Shown here: positions 18,618-27,886 of the stretch, piece after piece
How positions within the stretch are numbered: position 1 is the first letter of the stretch
How the letters are laid out: each line of letters starts with the position of its first letter
Assembly (NCBI RefSeq): GCF_000242635.2
Contig: NC_017770.1
Span: 2,864,669-2,928,668, forward strand
DNA: 64,000 bases
Reading direction: 5' to 3'
Source: Solitalea canadensis DSM 3403
GTDB lineage: Bacteria > Bacteroidota > Bacteroidia > Sphingobacteriales > Sphingobacteriaceae
Position numbers and translations under genes: made by a program
Notes under the pieces: generated by a model
What the model saw: only the letters and a program-made list of their open reading frames with translations
Database searches by the model: none
Told to the model about the DNA's origin: nothing

Positions 18618-19679
18618 ATGAAAACGTTAAAGACTTTTATTCCATTATTTATAGTGTTATTAGCACTCTTTAGTGCATGTGTAAAGCAGTCCAATACCGA
18701 AAAATCAACTTCATTAAACGCTGATTATTTTAAATCAACAGATACCGGAGTTCAGACAGGTGGCATTAAAGTAATTCCGATACAAACCAGTAAAGGAAAA
18801 TTTAACATCTGGACCAAAAGGATTGGAAACAACCCTTCTATAAAGGTTTTGCTGTTAAATGGCGGTCCGGGTGCAACACATGAGTATTTTGAATGTTTTG
18901 AGAGCTTTTTTCCCGGACAAGGAATCGAATTTATTTATTATGATCAATTAGGTTGTGGTAATTCTGATAATCCGAAAGACACTACACTCTGGGACCTACC
19001 TCGCTTTGTTGAAGAAGTTGAACAGGTTCGTTCTGCTCTTCACCTCGATACAACTAATTTTTACCTATTAGGACATTCATGGGGAGGGATTCTAGCTATG
19101 GAATATGCCCTAAAGTATCAATCAAACTTAAAAGGACTGATTATTTCTAACATGATGTCTAGTTGTCCTGATTATGGAAAATATGCTGAAAGTGTTTTGG
19201 CCAAACAAATGGACCCAAAAGTGTTGAGTGAAATAAGAGCAATGGAGGCAAAAGGCGATTTTAGCAATTCTCGATACATGGAGTTATTAATGCCCAACTT
19301 TTATGCAAAACATATCTGCAGAATTCCATTGGATCAATGGCCGGAGCCGGTTAACCGCTCTTTCAGCAAGCTTAACCAATCACTATATGTAACGATGCAA
19401 GGACCAAGCGAATTCGGGCTTTCGGGTAAGCTGGAAAAATGGGATCGTAAGGCTGACCTCAAAACACTTACTGTTCCAACATTGGTAATTGGGGCCACTC
19501 ATGACACTATGGACCCTGAGCATATGAAATGGATGGCAACCCAGGTACAGAACGGGAGCTTTCTTTTATGCCCAAATGGTAGCCATATGTGTATGTATGA
19601 CGATCAGAAGACGTATGTGAATGGTGTAATCAAATTCCTTAAGGAAACGAATGAAGGCAAGAAAAAAGTTGAGTTATAG
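18618..19679 (+). CDS. Proline iminopeptidase-family alpha/beta hydrolase lipoprotein (S33)
   Basis: The protein has 353 residues with a lipoprotein signal ending at Cys21 (LFSAC/VKQ). The S33 features are clear: oxyanion loop NGGPGATHEYF, YYDQLGCGNSDNP, and nucleophile elbow LLGHSWGGILAMEYA with Ser154. The Asp lies in VIGATHDTMDPEHM and the His in PNGSHMCMYDD. Family members remove N-terminal proline or small hydrophobic residues from peptides. As an exported lipoprotein next to a SusC/SusD pair and an S9 peptidase, it probably processes peptides at the envelope. It has its own terminator, so it is not strictly co-transcribed with the S9 gene. Confidence 0.9.
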   Translation: MKTLKTFIPLFIVLLALFSACVKQSNTEKSTSLNADYFKSTDTGVQTGGIKVIPIQTSKGKFNIWTKRIGNNPSIKVLLLNGGPGATHEYFECFESFFPGQGIEFIYYDQLGCGNSDNPKDTTLWDLPRFVEEVEQVRSALHLDTTNFYLLGHSWGGILAMEYALKYQSNLKGLIISNMMSSCPDYGKYAESVLAKQMDPKVLSEIRAMEAKGDFSNSRYMELLMPNFYAKHICRIPLDQWPEPVNRSFSKLNQSLYVTMQGPSEFGLSGKLEKWDRKADLKTLTVPTLVIGATHDTMDPEHMKWMATQVQNGSFLLCPNGSHMCMYDDQKTYVNGVIKFLKETNEGKKKVEL

Positions 19680-19714
19680 TAAACATCAGCTTACTTCATC
19701 AAGTATAATTTTAC

Positions 19715-19755
19715 AAAGAGGTTGTGCGATTCCCACAACCTCTTTATTATTTTGC
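19715..19755 (+). terminator. Terminator of the S33 hydrolase gene
   Basis: A perfect 12-bp stem AAAGAGGTTGTG/CACAACCTCTTT with a 7-nt loop, then ATTATTTT. Confidence 0.88.
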
Positions 19756-19775
19756 CAAACTAAAAAACAGGTTAT

Positions 19776-21848
19776 ATGAAGAAAAAATTACTTGTTATTG
19801 CTTTATTATTAGGAACTGCCCAGTTAAGTTTAGGGCAGACAAAAAAAGCCATAACACATGAAGATCTGTGGCTGATGAAGCGCGTTGCAGCGCCAGAAAT
19901 TAGTCCGGATGGCAAATGGGTGGTATTTAATGTTACAGACCCTTCTTATGATGAAAAGGAGCAATCAACAGACTTATGGATAGTGGCGTCTGATGGCAGC
20001 ACCAAACCTCGCAAATTAACTTCAAGCAAAGCAGGAGAATCTGGGTATAAATGGAATCCGGATGGATCAAGCATTGCCTTCTCAGCTAAAAGAGATGCAG
20101 ATGAAACTGCCCAGATCTATATTTTGAATTTAAAATCAGGTGGTGAGGCACAACGTTTCACGAATCTTTCAACGGGTGCTTCAAATCCAAACTGGAGCCC
20201 TGATGGTAAGCAAATTGCATTCACCAGTCGTGTTTACGCCGAAGCACTTACCGATTCTGCTAACAAGAAAATCGCAGAAGAAAAGAAAAAACTTAAATAT
20301 AAAGCCCGTGTTTACACCTCCTTCCCTATCCGTAGTTGGGATCAATGGGTAGATGAAAAACAAACGCACTTGTTTGTACAATCAACTGATGTCAATGCAA
20401 AGGCGAAAGACCTCTTTGCCGGTAAGGAACTGATCAAAAACAAAGGCTTTAATTTTGGAGGCGGTATTGCATGGACGCCGGAAGGAAATTCAATTGTTTT
20501 TGTGGCAACCACTAACAGAACTGCGGCTGCATACGAAGATGTGTATACAAACTTTTATAGGGTAACTATTAAAGGCGAAGAACCGGCTCAGATTACCACA
20601 TCAAAAGATGAAATCGGAGACCCGCAATTCAGTCCGGATGGTAAATACTTGTATTGTACCTATACTAATTCAATCTCCACTTCGGGCAAAGTGTATAATC
20701 TTACCCGCCTGGCTCGTTATGATTGGCCATCAATGACTAACTTTAGTATCAGGACACCTGACTTTGACCGTCCCGTTGGAGCTTTCAGCTTTTCTTCAGA
20801 TGGAAAAACTATTTACCTGAATGCACAGGATCAGGGACACGAACGGGTATTTAGTCTTTCTTCAACTGGAGGTACAGTAAAACCATTAATGGAAAACGCT
20901 AAGGGTTGTTATGGTAATGTAAGTGTTTCATCACAAGGAAAAGAGCCTGTAATTGTTGCTGCTTATGAAAGTGCCGTAATGCCAGCAGAAATTGTACGCA
21001 TTCCGTTAAAAGGTAATCAACATCAACAATTAAGTTTCTTTAATACGGAAAAACTTACCTCACTTGATCTTCCTGAAGTTAAAACATTATGGATGACCAG
21101 CAGTCGTGGTAAGAAGATTCATAGTCTGATGGTATTGCCTCCTAACTTTGAAGCTAATAAAAAGTATCCATTGTTTGTGGTAATGCATGGTGGCCCGGCA
21201 AGTGCCTGGTTAGATAATTTCGGTTACCGCTGGAACTACCATCTATTAGCAAAGCCTGGCTATGTATTATTACTAACCAACTATACGGGATCAACAGGTT
21301 TTGGTGAAAAATTCGGACAGGAAATTGACGGTGATCCGTTCAAAGGCCCTGCTGATGAAATCAACGAAGCCGCAGCAGATGCTATTAAAAACTTCTTGTT
21401 TATCGATGGTAGTAAACAAGCTGCTGGAGGTGCAAGCTATGGAGGTCACCTTGCTAACTGGATGGAAGCTTCCACCACTCATTATAAATGCCTGATCAGC
21501 CACGCAGGTTTGGTAAACTCCGAATCACAGTGGGGAACCAGCGATGCGATTTATCACCGCGAAATAGGTGCCGGAGGCCCACCATGGTTGCAAGGAGATA
21601 TATGGAAAACTCAAAACCCTATTCGTTACGCTGCACAGTTTAAAACGCCTATTTTGGTGACTGTAGGTGAACAGGATTTCCGTGTACCTTTAAACAATTC
21701 AATTGAGAACTGGTCAGTTTTACAACGCATGAAAATACCTTCGAAACTGATTGTTTTCCCGGAAGAAAATCACTGGATTTTAAAGGCCGAAAACAGCAAA
21801 TTCTTTTACCAGGAAGTGCAGGATTGGTTGAAGACCTACCTTAATTAA
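19776..21848 (+). CDS. Exported prolyl oligopeptidase-family serine peptidase (S9, DPP/acylaminoacyl type)
   Basis: The protein has 690 residues with a signal peptide (cleavage near LSLGQ). The N-terminal two thirds form a WD-like beta-propeller, with repeated PDGKWVVF, PDGSSIAFSAK, PDGKQIAFTSR, PDGKYLYCTY and SDGKTIYLNA blades. The C-terminal hydrolase has FVVMHGGPASAW, the nucleophile in GGASYGGHLANWM (Ser554), Asp in VGEQDFRVP and His in PEENHWIL. Members remove dipeptides or acylated residues from peptides in the periplasm. The context with SusC/SusD and an S33 peptidase suggests peptide use. A terminator with a long stem follows. Confidence 0.95.
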   Translation: MKKKLLVIALLLGTAQLSLGQTKKAITHEDLWLMKRVAAPEISPDGKWVVFNVTDPSYDEKEQSTDLWIVASDGSTKPRKLTSSKAGESGYKWNPDGSSIAFSAKRDADETAQIYILNLKSGGEAQRFTNLSTGASNPNWSPDGKQIAFTSRVYAEALTDSANKKIAEEKKKLKYKARVYTSFPIRSWDQWVDEKQTHLFVQSTDVNAKAKDLFAGKELIKNKGFNFGGGIAWTPEGNSIVFVATTNRTAAAYEDVYTNFYRVTIKGEEPAQITTSKDEIGDPQFSPDGKYLYCTYTNSISTSGKVYNLTRLARYDWPSMTNFSIRTPDFDRPVGAFSFSSDGKTIYLNAQDQGHERVFSLSSTGGTVKPLMENAKGCYGNVSVSSQGKEPVIVAAYESAVMPAEIVRIPLKGNQHQQLSFFNTEKLTSLDLPEVKTLWMTSSRGKKIHSLMVLPPNFEANKKYPLFVVMHGGPASAWLDNFGYRWNYHLLAKPGYVLLLTNYTGSTGFGEKFGQEIDGDPFKGPADEINEAAADAIKNFLFIDGSKQAAGGASYGGHLANWMEASTTHYKCLISHAGLVNSESQWGTSDAIYHREIGAGGPPWLQGDIWKTQNPIRYAAQFKTPILVTVGEQDFRVPLNNSIENWSVLQRMKIPSKLIVFPEENHWILKAENSKFFYQEVQDWLKTYLN

Positions 21849-21850
21849 AT

Positions 21851-21998
21851 GGTTCACACAAAGCCACTAAAACGTAAAGGTTTCAAGGCTTAATAATAAA
21901 AAAGTAAAGGAGTGTTGAATTTTAGAATTCAACACTCCTTTTTACTTTTATGCCATGTAAAACTTATATTCTTTGCGTCTAAGCAGCTTTGCGTGATT
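21851..21998. repeat. CACAAAGCC.. / TTCTTTGCGTCTAAG inverted word repeat around a terminator
   Basis: The left arm (CACAAAGCCACTAAAACGTA, then AAGG) at 21857-21881 and the right arm (TTCTTTGCGTCTAAGCAGCT, then TTGCGTGA) at 21969-21996 are imperfect complements. They flank the terminator at 21901-21950. Same family as 10494-10568. Confidence 0.55.
21901..21950. terminator. Bidirectional terminator between S9 peptidase and DUF4369-like gene
   Basis: A 15-bp perfect stem AAGGAGTGTTGAATT/AATTCAACACTCCTT with a 4-nt loop, flanked by an A-rich left side and TTTACTTTTA on the right. Confidence 0.9.
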
Positions 21999-22011
21999 AT
22001 TTAATCCTTTG

Positions 22012-23160
22012 CTACTTATGCGCTTTCAAATTGATTTTATCGAGTGTTTCGGTGTATAATTTTTCAACCTGTCGAAGAATAACAACATCCGGTTTTATCT
22101 TTCTAAACTCTTCCACCAATTTTTCGGCTTCATTATTTTCATCCTCATACTCTATCACATCTTTAAACTTATCTTCAAGAATTGAAGCAAGTACAAGATC
22201 TCTTGTTTTACCTTCATAAGTGTTCAAGGCAATCTTAAATCGTTCTGTGAACGAAGCAAGCTTCGGATTTACATTTACAATTTCGACAAAATCACCAGAC
22301 AATAGATTTATATACTGTACAAAATAATTACGATAGTTTTGTATAGGCAAACAAGCGTCTGAAGGCTGCAAGCTTTTTTCTTCAAACTGTTTATAATAAT
22401 GCACATTAATATCCGACCAGGGCATTTCCAGCTCATGTGTAATTAAAGCATTTTGAGTAGGATACTTTAATAAAACCAAGGCCTTTGAAAAGCGACAATC
22501 TACCTTTTCCATCATGTCAAAATAACGGATAGAAATATCACCCGGGTCTATATTTTCCATGAAATAAGACCTGGCGTACTCTTTTCTCCTGTCGTAATAC
22601 CTGAATACAGAATCGTCAAAACTGGCTTCGGGAAGTAATACAGCTTGCGTATAATTTAAATTATACATCTGTATTCTTCTATTTTCCTTCATAAACGGCT
22701 TTTGCCTTTCATTATAAGGCTTTATGATCGTAAAATCCTCAATATCAAATGTAAATCGCTTTTCACGCTCCAGTAAATAATTGTTTACTATAGATCCGCA
22801 GTTATAATACTTCAACGTGTTGGTGAGTCCTTTCTGAACATCACCGGTCATGTACAAACTATAATCAGGAAAAAGAAATGAACGGATATTCGTATTCTGC
22901 CATGCAGGTTCATTACTTATGCTGAAACGAGCCAATGTTGCTTCATGAACAGTTTTTAAGGTATCCTCAAAATGACCGTCATCATGCAGACAAATGCTGT
23001 CTCTAATAGGCTCCTTCCCAAAATAACTGTCCCTATCAATAATAAGAAAAGTTCCTGGTTTAGTATTTGAAAATTGACCGCTAATAATTACATATCTCTG
23101 TTGAGCATAAATATTTAGAGACAAGAGCGTCATTACAAAGCACAAAATCTTACTCATCAT
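22012..23160 (-). CDS. Exported DUF4369-like protein lacking a thioredoxin domain
   Basis: The protein has 382 residues from the ATG at 23160 (a second ATG is at 23157). A signal peptide (ILCFVMTLLSLNIYA/Q) is followed by a beta-rich N-terminal domain (YVIISGQFSNTKPGTFLIID) like the DUF4369 domain that precedes thioredoxin in Bacteroidota TlpA-type proteins. A long helical middle (FRYYDRRKEYARSYF, YFMENIDPGDISIRYFD) follows. It stops where the thioredoxin fold would begin: there is no WCxxC. The next gene upstream on the same strand (23499-25028) is a full DUF4369-thioredoxin protein with similar domain order, so this looks like a diverged paralogue that kept only the binding half. Confidence 0.6.
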   Translation of the reverse strand: MMSKILCFVMTLLSLNIYAQQRYVIISGQFSNTKPGTFLIIDRDSYFGKEPIRDSICLHDDGHFEDTLKTVHEATLARFSISNEPAWQNTNIRSFLFPDYSLYMTGDVQKGLTNTLKYYNCGSIVNNYLLEREKRFTFDIEDFTIIKPYNERQKPFMKENRRIQMYNLNYTQAVLLPEASFDDSVFRYYDRRKEYARSYFMENIDPGDISIRYFDMMEKVDCRFSKALVLLKYPTQNALITHELEMPWSDINVHYYKQFEEKSLQPSDACLPIQNYRNYFVQYINLLSGDFVEIVNVNPKLASFTERFKIALNTYEGKTRDLVLASILEDKFKDVIEYEDENNEAEKLVEEFRKIKPDVVILRQVEKLYTETLDKINLKAHK

Positions 23161-23441
23161 GGTATTTTGGAAACTGCTTCTTTTTACGAGATTACAGTTC
23201 AAAGGTTTAGGTTTTTTAAGTTAATCGAACAAAACTTATGCAAAAAGAATGTTATATACTTACGCTAAGCGCGTTTTGTTACTTAATAGTAATTAATATT
23301 TCATAATAGATTCGTATTGTAATTAACGATAAAATACAGGCACAAATTGTGGCATTAAAAAAATCTTTACACAAATGTTAATATCATCTCACTAACAATC
23401 ATTTAACGTCTTAGTTCATCTGGGTAAAATGGATTTAAAAC
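23161..23441. other. Intergenic spacer with no recognised element
   Basis: AT-rich spacer upstream of the DUF4369-like gene; together with the terminator at 23442-23473 it leaves 338 bp without a gene. I see no ORF above 40 codons and no clear TAnnTTTG on the minus strand. Confidence 0.4.
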
Positions 23442-23473
23442 AAAAAAGCCGTATGAATTAAATCATAACGGCT
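23442..23473 (-). terminator. Terminator of the TlpA-type gene
   Basis: On the minus strand, GCCGTTATGA pairs with TCATACGGC (one bulge), followed by TTTTTTG. Confidence 0.7.
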
Positions 23474-23498
23474 CAGTTAAAACTATGAAGAAAGATTT

Positions 23499-25028
23499 TT
23501 AAATGCCCAGTGCCTTATTTAAAGCAGCTTCAATTGCTTGAGTAGCGCTGGGACGAGGAGCATTGGCATCAATAAATTTTCCATTTTTATCAATAATGAC
23601 GAAACGAGGTATAGAATTAATACCGTATGATTTAGCAAATAACCCGCCAAATGCGCCCTCTACATACAGAGGCGTTCCTGCAGGATTATTTTTCTGCAAA
23701 CCAGATTTCCAATCATCCGTTTTCTTATCAATGGAAACGGTAATGAAAATAATGTCTTTACGGTCTTTATATTTTTCTTCCAACGTTCTTCCAAATGGAA
23801 TTTCACCCACACAAGGCTTACACCAACTTGCCCAAACATCCATGTATACCACTTTTCCTTTATAATCAGATAACTTTATCGGTTTACCATTAATATCGAT
23901 AGCATTAAAATTATAAGCAACTTTTCCTGCTCCAAACTCATTTAGGTATTCACGCAAGGATAGTAATTGCTTTTTAACAGGCTCAAAAAGTGACGACTTA
24001 GTGGCAACTGCAAGGGATTTGCTTAGCAATGCTTCAACTTCAGCAAATTGTTCTTTGGTAATAGTACGTTTATAAGCTTCATTCTTTTCAAACAACGAAG
24101 AAGCTCTCACAATATCTCCACAAACTCCTGTCCATGTCGTTTCCGCGTTACTATCTTTTTTTCCAACCAGGTAATTATAATAATTGACCATAAACAAGCG
24201 ATAGGGCTCTGCAGCAATTTCATTTGCTTCAGATCTTACTATTGCCGGGGTTAAAAATCCATACCAATCTTTGTCAACCTGCACTTCTTCAATTTTCATA
24301 TGCTTAGCATAGTCATTGTGCTGGCTTTCATACATTAGTTTTGCATCAGCTTCACCATAATTTATTGCAGCTAATTCAGCTTTCTTAAAATCATCAAAAT
24401 ACTTTGCATCAGCCTTCTTAGCAAATTCATTAAGCATGACACGCTGTGCTGAGTAATACTTTGTTACAGTATCATTATAAACTTTGGGTTGTTGCAAAAA
24501 AGCCTGAGTATTACCTTTCTGAAGAAGAGAATAATTCTCTCCCTCTGCGTTTTTCCCCTTAAATCCGCCTAACATTGAAACAAAGCGAATTGAATAAAAA
24601 TCTGTTGAGTTGAAGAAAAACTGCTGCTGTTTCTGCTGCAGATAGGTATTGGCATCAGCCCCAATTCCTGAAAACGAAACATTATCTAAATACAAAGTTC
24701 CAAATTTTGCTTTCCCTGTAATTTTAAGCTCATAGCCAGGAGCCAGGAAAAGTTGAGTTCTGGTAACTCCGAATTTACCTTTTTCTGTACTTGTAAGTGT
24801 ACAATAGGCAGCTTCTGATAGAGAAATCGTTTTATTAAATGATCCATCGGCTAATACAGCAATTGTATCTACCGAAAAAGTCATTGTGCCAATAAGGTCT
24901 TTCCGGTAAAGAAATAGTTTGTTGTTTTTTAAACTATCAATTTTTCCACTAATGGTAGCTTGTTGTTGGGCATATGTAGTACATGTACCCAACAAAATAA
25001 TTACTATTCCTAAAAGGAGCTTTCTCAT
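23499..25028 (-). CDS. TlpA-family thiol-disulfide oxidoreductase with DUF4369 domain
   Basis: The protein has 509 residues from the ATG at 25028 (MRKLLLGIVII); the frame is open further but those residues precede the signal peptide. The order is signal peptide (to AQQQ), DUF4369-like beta domain (ATISGKIDSLKNNKLFLYRK), helical linker, then a thioredoxin domain starting at INGKPIKLSDYKGKVVYMDV. The active site is WASWCKPCVGEIP, near residue 400, with the cis-Pro loop GINSIPRFVIIDKNG. Such proteins act in the periplasm in disulfide reduction. The preceding gene on the same strand encodes a LolC/E-type permease, 87 bp away. Confidence 0.93.
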   Translation of the reverse strand: MRKLLLGIVIILLGTCTTYAQQQATISGKIDSLKNNKLFLYRKDLIGTMTFSVDTIAVLADGSFNKTISLSEAAYCTLTSTEKGKFGVTRTQLFLAPGYELKITGKAKFGTLYLDNVSFSGIGADANTYLQQKQQQFFFNSTDFYSIRFVSMLGGFKGKNAEGENYSLLQKGNTQAFLQQPKVYNDTVTKYYSAQRVMLNEFAKKADAKYFDDFKKAELAAINYGEADAKLMYESQHNDYAKHMKIEEVQVDKDWYGFLTPAIVRSEANEIAAEPYRLFMVNYYNYLVGKKDSNAETTWTGVCGDIVRASSLFEKNEAYKRTITKEQFAEVEALLSKSLAVATKSSLFEPVKKQLLSLREYLNEFGAGKVAYNFNAIDINGKPIKLSDYKGKVVYMDVWASWCKPCVGEIPFGRTLEEKYKDRKDIIFITVSIDKKTDDWKSGLQKNNPAGTPLYVEGAFGGLFAKSYGINSIPRFVIIDKNGKFIDANAPRPSATQAIEAALNKALGI

Positions 25029-25115
25029 AAATTGGTTCAGCATTAAATCTGACACTAATACAGAGAGACTGCCCAATTTACCCCAATACCAACCGTAATA
25101 TAGCTGTTACAATAA

Positions 25116-26333
25116 TTATTTAAATCGAAGGGCCTTTATTGGCGTGATACGGGTTACTAACATTGAAGGAATTAAAAGCATTAGCACACAAGCAATTAAT
25201 GTTCCGGCATTTAATAGAATAACAACGCTCCAATGAAGTTCAATAGGAACAAAATTCATGTAATACGATTGCTGATCGAGTGTGATAATTCGAAAATGTT
25301 GCTGAATCAGACAAAAGCCAATCCCTAAAATATTCCCAATCAGCATACCACGTAAAATCAAGTAGGATGCTTTATATAAAAAGATTTTACGGATAGAAAG
25401 ATTTTCAGCCCCCAACGCTTTTAACAAACCGATCATATTAGTTCGTTCAAGAATTAAGATTAATAGCGCTGATATCATATTGATTCCGGCAACGAGCAGC
25501 ATTAGTACCAAAATGACAATTGCATTCACATCTAACAGTGCCAGCCAGTCGAAAATGGCCGGATAACGTTCACGAGCAGAATAAGCGGCCAGGTCTTCGC
25601 CGGCATTCTGGAAGATATAACTAGAGATCGTATCTATTTTCTTATAGTCATTAACCGCAATTTCGTACCCACCTACCTCATTCGCTTTCCAGTTGTTCAG
25701 TCGCTGAATTACTTTAAGATCACCTAAAACATACATTTTATCCAGCTCTTCGATACCAAGATCAAAAATACCGGAGATTTTGAATTTACGGCGGCGAAGT
25801 GGCTCCTGTACAAAATACATCAGAATATTGTCGCCGGTTTTTAACTTTAGTCGATCAGCTAAAAACTGAGAGATCATTACTTCATTGGCAATGCTGTCGT
25901 TATTTAAGGTTAGGGTTTTACCGGAAACAAGTTTATCCTTATAAAATTGCCAGTTAAAATCAGTTCCAACGCCTTTTAGTACCACCCCTTCAATTTCATC
26001 ATTAGCAGAAATAATTCCAGTTTTGGTAGCAAATGATTGTATATGTCCTATTCCAGGAGTTTTGCTAAGCAGTTGAGCTGCATGATCATTTAACTGAATC
26101 GGATTGTTTTCAAGAGATGTATTGAGATCATATTTTACCAATTGAATAGCGCCCGAAAACCCGGTAATTTTACTTCTGATTTGTCCCTGAAAACCTGTTA
26201 CGATAGCAAAAGCAGCGATCATTACGGCAAGGCCAAGTGCGATCCCTGTAATTGCAATAGTGACTATAACTTTTGAAAATGTTCGTTGTGCGGAGGAAGA
26301 AATGCGTTTAGCAATAAACAGTTCTAAGTTCAA
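25116..26333 (-). CDS. LolC/LolE-type ABC transporter permease (FtsX-like)
   Basis: The protein has 405 residues. The layout is that of lipoprotein-releasing permeases: an N-terminal membrane helix (VIVTIAITGIALGLAVMIAA), a periplasmic domain of about 200 residues, and three C-terminal helices including VILVLMLLVAGINMISALLI and LLIPSMLVTRITPIKALRFK, the latter with the ITPIKALR ending of MacB/FtsX domains. N-terminal FIAKRI is also typical. The partner ATPase (LolD) is not in the window. The probable role is extraction of lipoproteins from the inner membrane for delivery to the outer membrane. Confidence 0.9.
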   Translation of the reverse strand: MNLELFIAKRISSSAQRTFSKVIVTIAITGIALGLAVMIAAFAIVTGFQGQIRSKITGFSGAIQLVKYDLNTSLENNPIQLNDHAAQLLSKTPGIGHIQSFATKTGIISANDEIEGVVLKGVGTDFNWQFYKDKLVSGKTLTLNNDSIANEVMISQFLADRLKLKTGDNILMYFVQEPLRRRKFKISGIFDLGIEELDKMYVLGDLKVIQRLNNWKANEVGGYEIAVNDYKKIDTISSYIFQNAGEDLAAYSARERYPAIFDWLALLDVNAIVILVLMLLVAGINMISALLILILERTNMIGLLKALGAENLSIRKIFLYKASYLILRGMLIGNILGIGFCLIQQHFRIITLDQQSYYMNFVPIELHWSVVILLNAGTLIACVLMLLIPSMLVTRITPIKALRFK

Positions 26334-26528
26334 AATGATCGTTTTTAGCTTTCTACAAATGTGCTTTAAATTGGCGGTTTGTGCAAGTAAATATGTTCAG
26401 ACAACTTCAACATGTTGCTTTACAATTTCATTTTTTAGCAGTAATTTAACTTCTGCCATACTTATCTGAAGATCCGGAAGTTATCCGGCAAATTACCTTG
26501 AACATAAAATGATTTTAAGCTCGCTCTT

Positions 26529-27494
26529 ATGGATTACAAAGATTATTACAAGATTTTAGGGGTTGATAAATCCGCAACTGAGGCCGAAATTAAAAAGGCT
26601 TACAGGAAACTTGCCATTAAATATCATCCTGATAAAAACCAAGGCGATAAAGCATCTGAAGAAAAATTTAAGGAAGTAAGTGAGGCTTATGAAGTGCTGG
26701 GTGATAAAGAAAAACGTACAAAGTATGACCAGTTCGGTGAAAACTGGAAATATTATGAACAGCAACAAGCTCAAGGTAAGGCTCAGGGTGGTTTCGACTG
26801 GTCTAAATGGCAAGCACAGAACCAGGGTGGTGCTTATTCGTACCAGGGCAATATGAATGATTTCTTTGGAGAGAGCGGACAAGAAGGGCATTTTTCTGAT
26901 TTCTTCGAAAATTTATTTGGTGGCCGATTCACTGGCTCCCGACAACAGCGAACAAGGGCTAGAAAAGGCCAGGATCTGCAGGCAGAAATGGAAGTTAGTC
27001 TGGAAGATGCTTATAATGGTTGTGCGAAGCAAATTGAACTCAGCGGGACTAAACTTAATCTAAAACTAAAACCTGGATTATACGACGGACAAGTAATTCG
27101 TCTGAAAGGCAAAGGTGCTCCCGGCCTCAATGGTGGCGAACCCGGGCATTTGCTGATTACTTTACATATTACTCCTCACCCTAAGTTTGAATTAAAAGGC
27201 AGGGATATTTATACCGATATAGATATTGATTTATACACGGCTGTTCTTGGAGGAAAAGCAACGGTAAAAACTTTAGGTAATAATGTAAACATTACCATTG
27301 CTGAACATACCGATAGCGGCAAGGTCTTCCGCCTTAAAGGAATGGGAATGCCGGATTATGATCACCCTGAAACTAAAGGCGACCTGTATGTTAAAACGAT
27401 TATAAGACTGCCGAAGCACTTTAGTGTTAAGGAAAAAGAACTGTTTCATCAATTATCCACACTAAAATCCGAAAACCATGCTAAAACTGTATAA
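26529..27494 (+). CDS. DnaJ-family co-chaperone, CbpA-like
   Basis: The protein has 321 residues. The J domain occupies residues 1-70 with HPD at 33-35 (KYHPDKNQG). A Gly/Gln/Phe-rich linker ([34 protein letters not shown]) is followed by two C-terminal substrate-binding domains ([38 protein letters not shown]). There is no zinc-finger CxxCxGxG domain, so it is a type II (CbpA-like) protein, not DnaJ. It stimulates DnaK ATPase. The following small gene overlaps it by 17 bp, the arrangement of cbpA-cbpM. Confidence 0.93.
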   Translation: MDYKDYYKILGVDKSATEAEIKKAYRKLAIKYHPDKNQGDKASEEKFKEVSEAYEVLGDKEKRTKYDQFGENWKYYEQQQAQGKAQGGFDWSKWQAQNQGGAYSYQGNMNDFFGESGQEGHFSDFFENLFGGRFTGSRQQRTRARKGQDLQAEMEVSLEDAYNGCAKQIELSGTKLNLKLKPGLYDGQVIRLKGKGAPGLNGGEPGHLLITLHITPHPKFELKGRDIYTDIDIDLYTAVLGGKATVKTLGNNVNITIAEHTDSGKVFRLKGMGMPDYDHPETKGDLYVKTIIRLPKHFSVKEKELFHQLSTLKSENHAKTV

Positions 27495-27825
27495 CTATCT
27501 GGATGAAGTTATTTTAACTCAGAAAATTACGCAACAAGCGCATCCTCCCTTACAGTATTCATTAAGTGAGCTAATGGAATTACTGGAAATTGAACAACCT
27601 AATGAACTTTTAGAACCATTAAAACGCGCCATTAATGTGTGCGTTTCATTACATATTTCGGTAGAAGACAATTTTAAAAAGGTGTACAAGTATGTAGATG
27701 GGGAGATGAAACCAGATTGGGAGCTTTCACCTCTGGCAGGTTATTTATTGATGATCAATTGTGATCCAAGTAATCCGATTATAGCTAAAGCACAATTACT
27801 GTTTATCCTTCAAAAAAAGATATGA
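27478..27825 (+). CDS. Small CbpM-position protein, partner of the CbpA-like chaperone
   Basis: The protein has 115 residues and starts 17 bp inside the CbpA-like gene, so translation is coupled. It is mostly helical ([39 protein letters not shown]) with a C-terminal [15 protein letters not shown]. In many bacteria this position holds CbpM, a small inhibitor of CbpA with a MerR-like helix-turn-helix. The size and position fit, but I cannot see convincing CbpM sequence features; it may be a divergent CbpM or an unrelated regulator. Confidence 0.55.
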   Translation: MLKLYNYLDEVILTQKITQQAHPPLQYSLSELMELLEIEQPNELLEPLKRAINVCVSLHISVEDNFKKVYKYVDGEMKPDWELSPLAGYLLMINCDPSNPIIAKAQLLFILQKKI

Positions 27826-27830
27826 GAAGT

Positions 27831-27886
27831 AGGCTATTAGCCGTTAGCTGTTGACTATTACTTAGCTAACGGCTAAATGCCAATAG
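27831..27886. repeat. TTAGCCGTTAGCT inverted repeat between convergent genes
   Basis: TTAGCCGTTAGCT (27837-27849) and AGCTAACGGCTAA (27864-27876) are perfect 13-bp complements. Outer words (GGCTATTAG / CCAATAGCT) extend it imperfectly. It may also act as a terminator but has no T-run. Confidence 0.7.
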
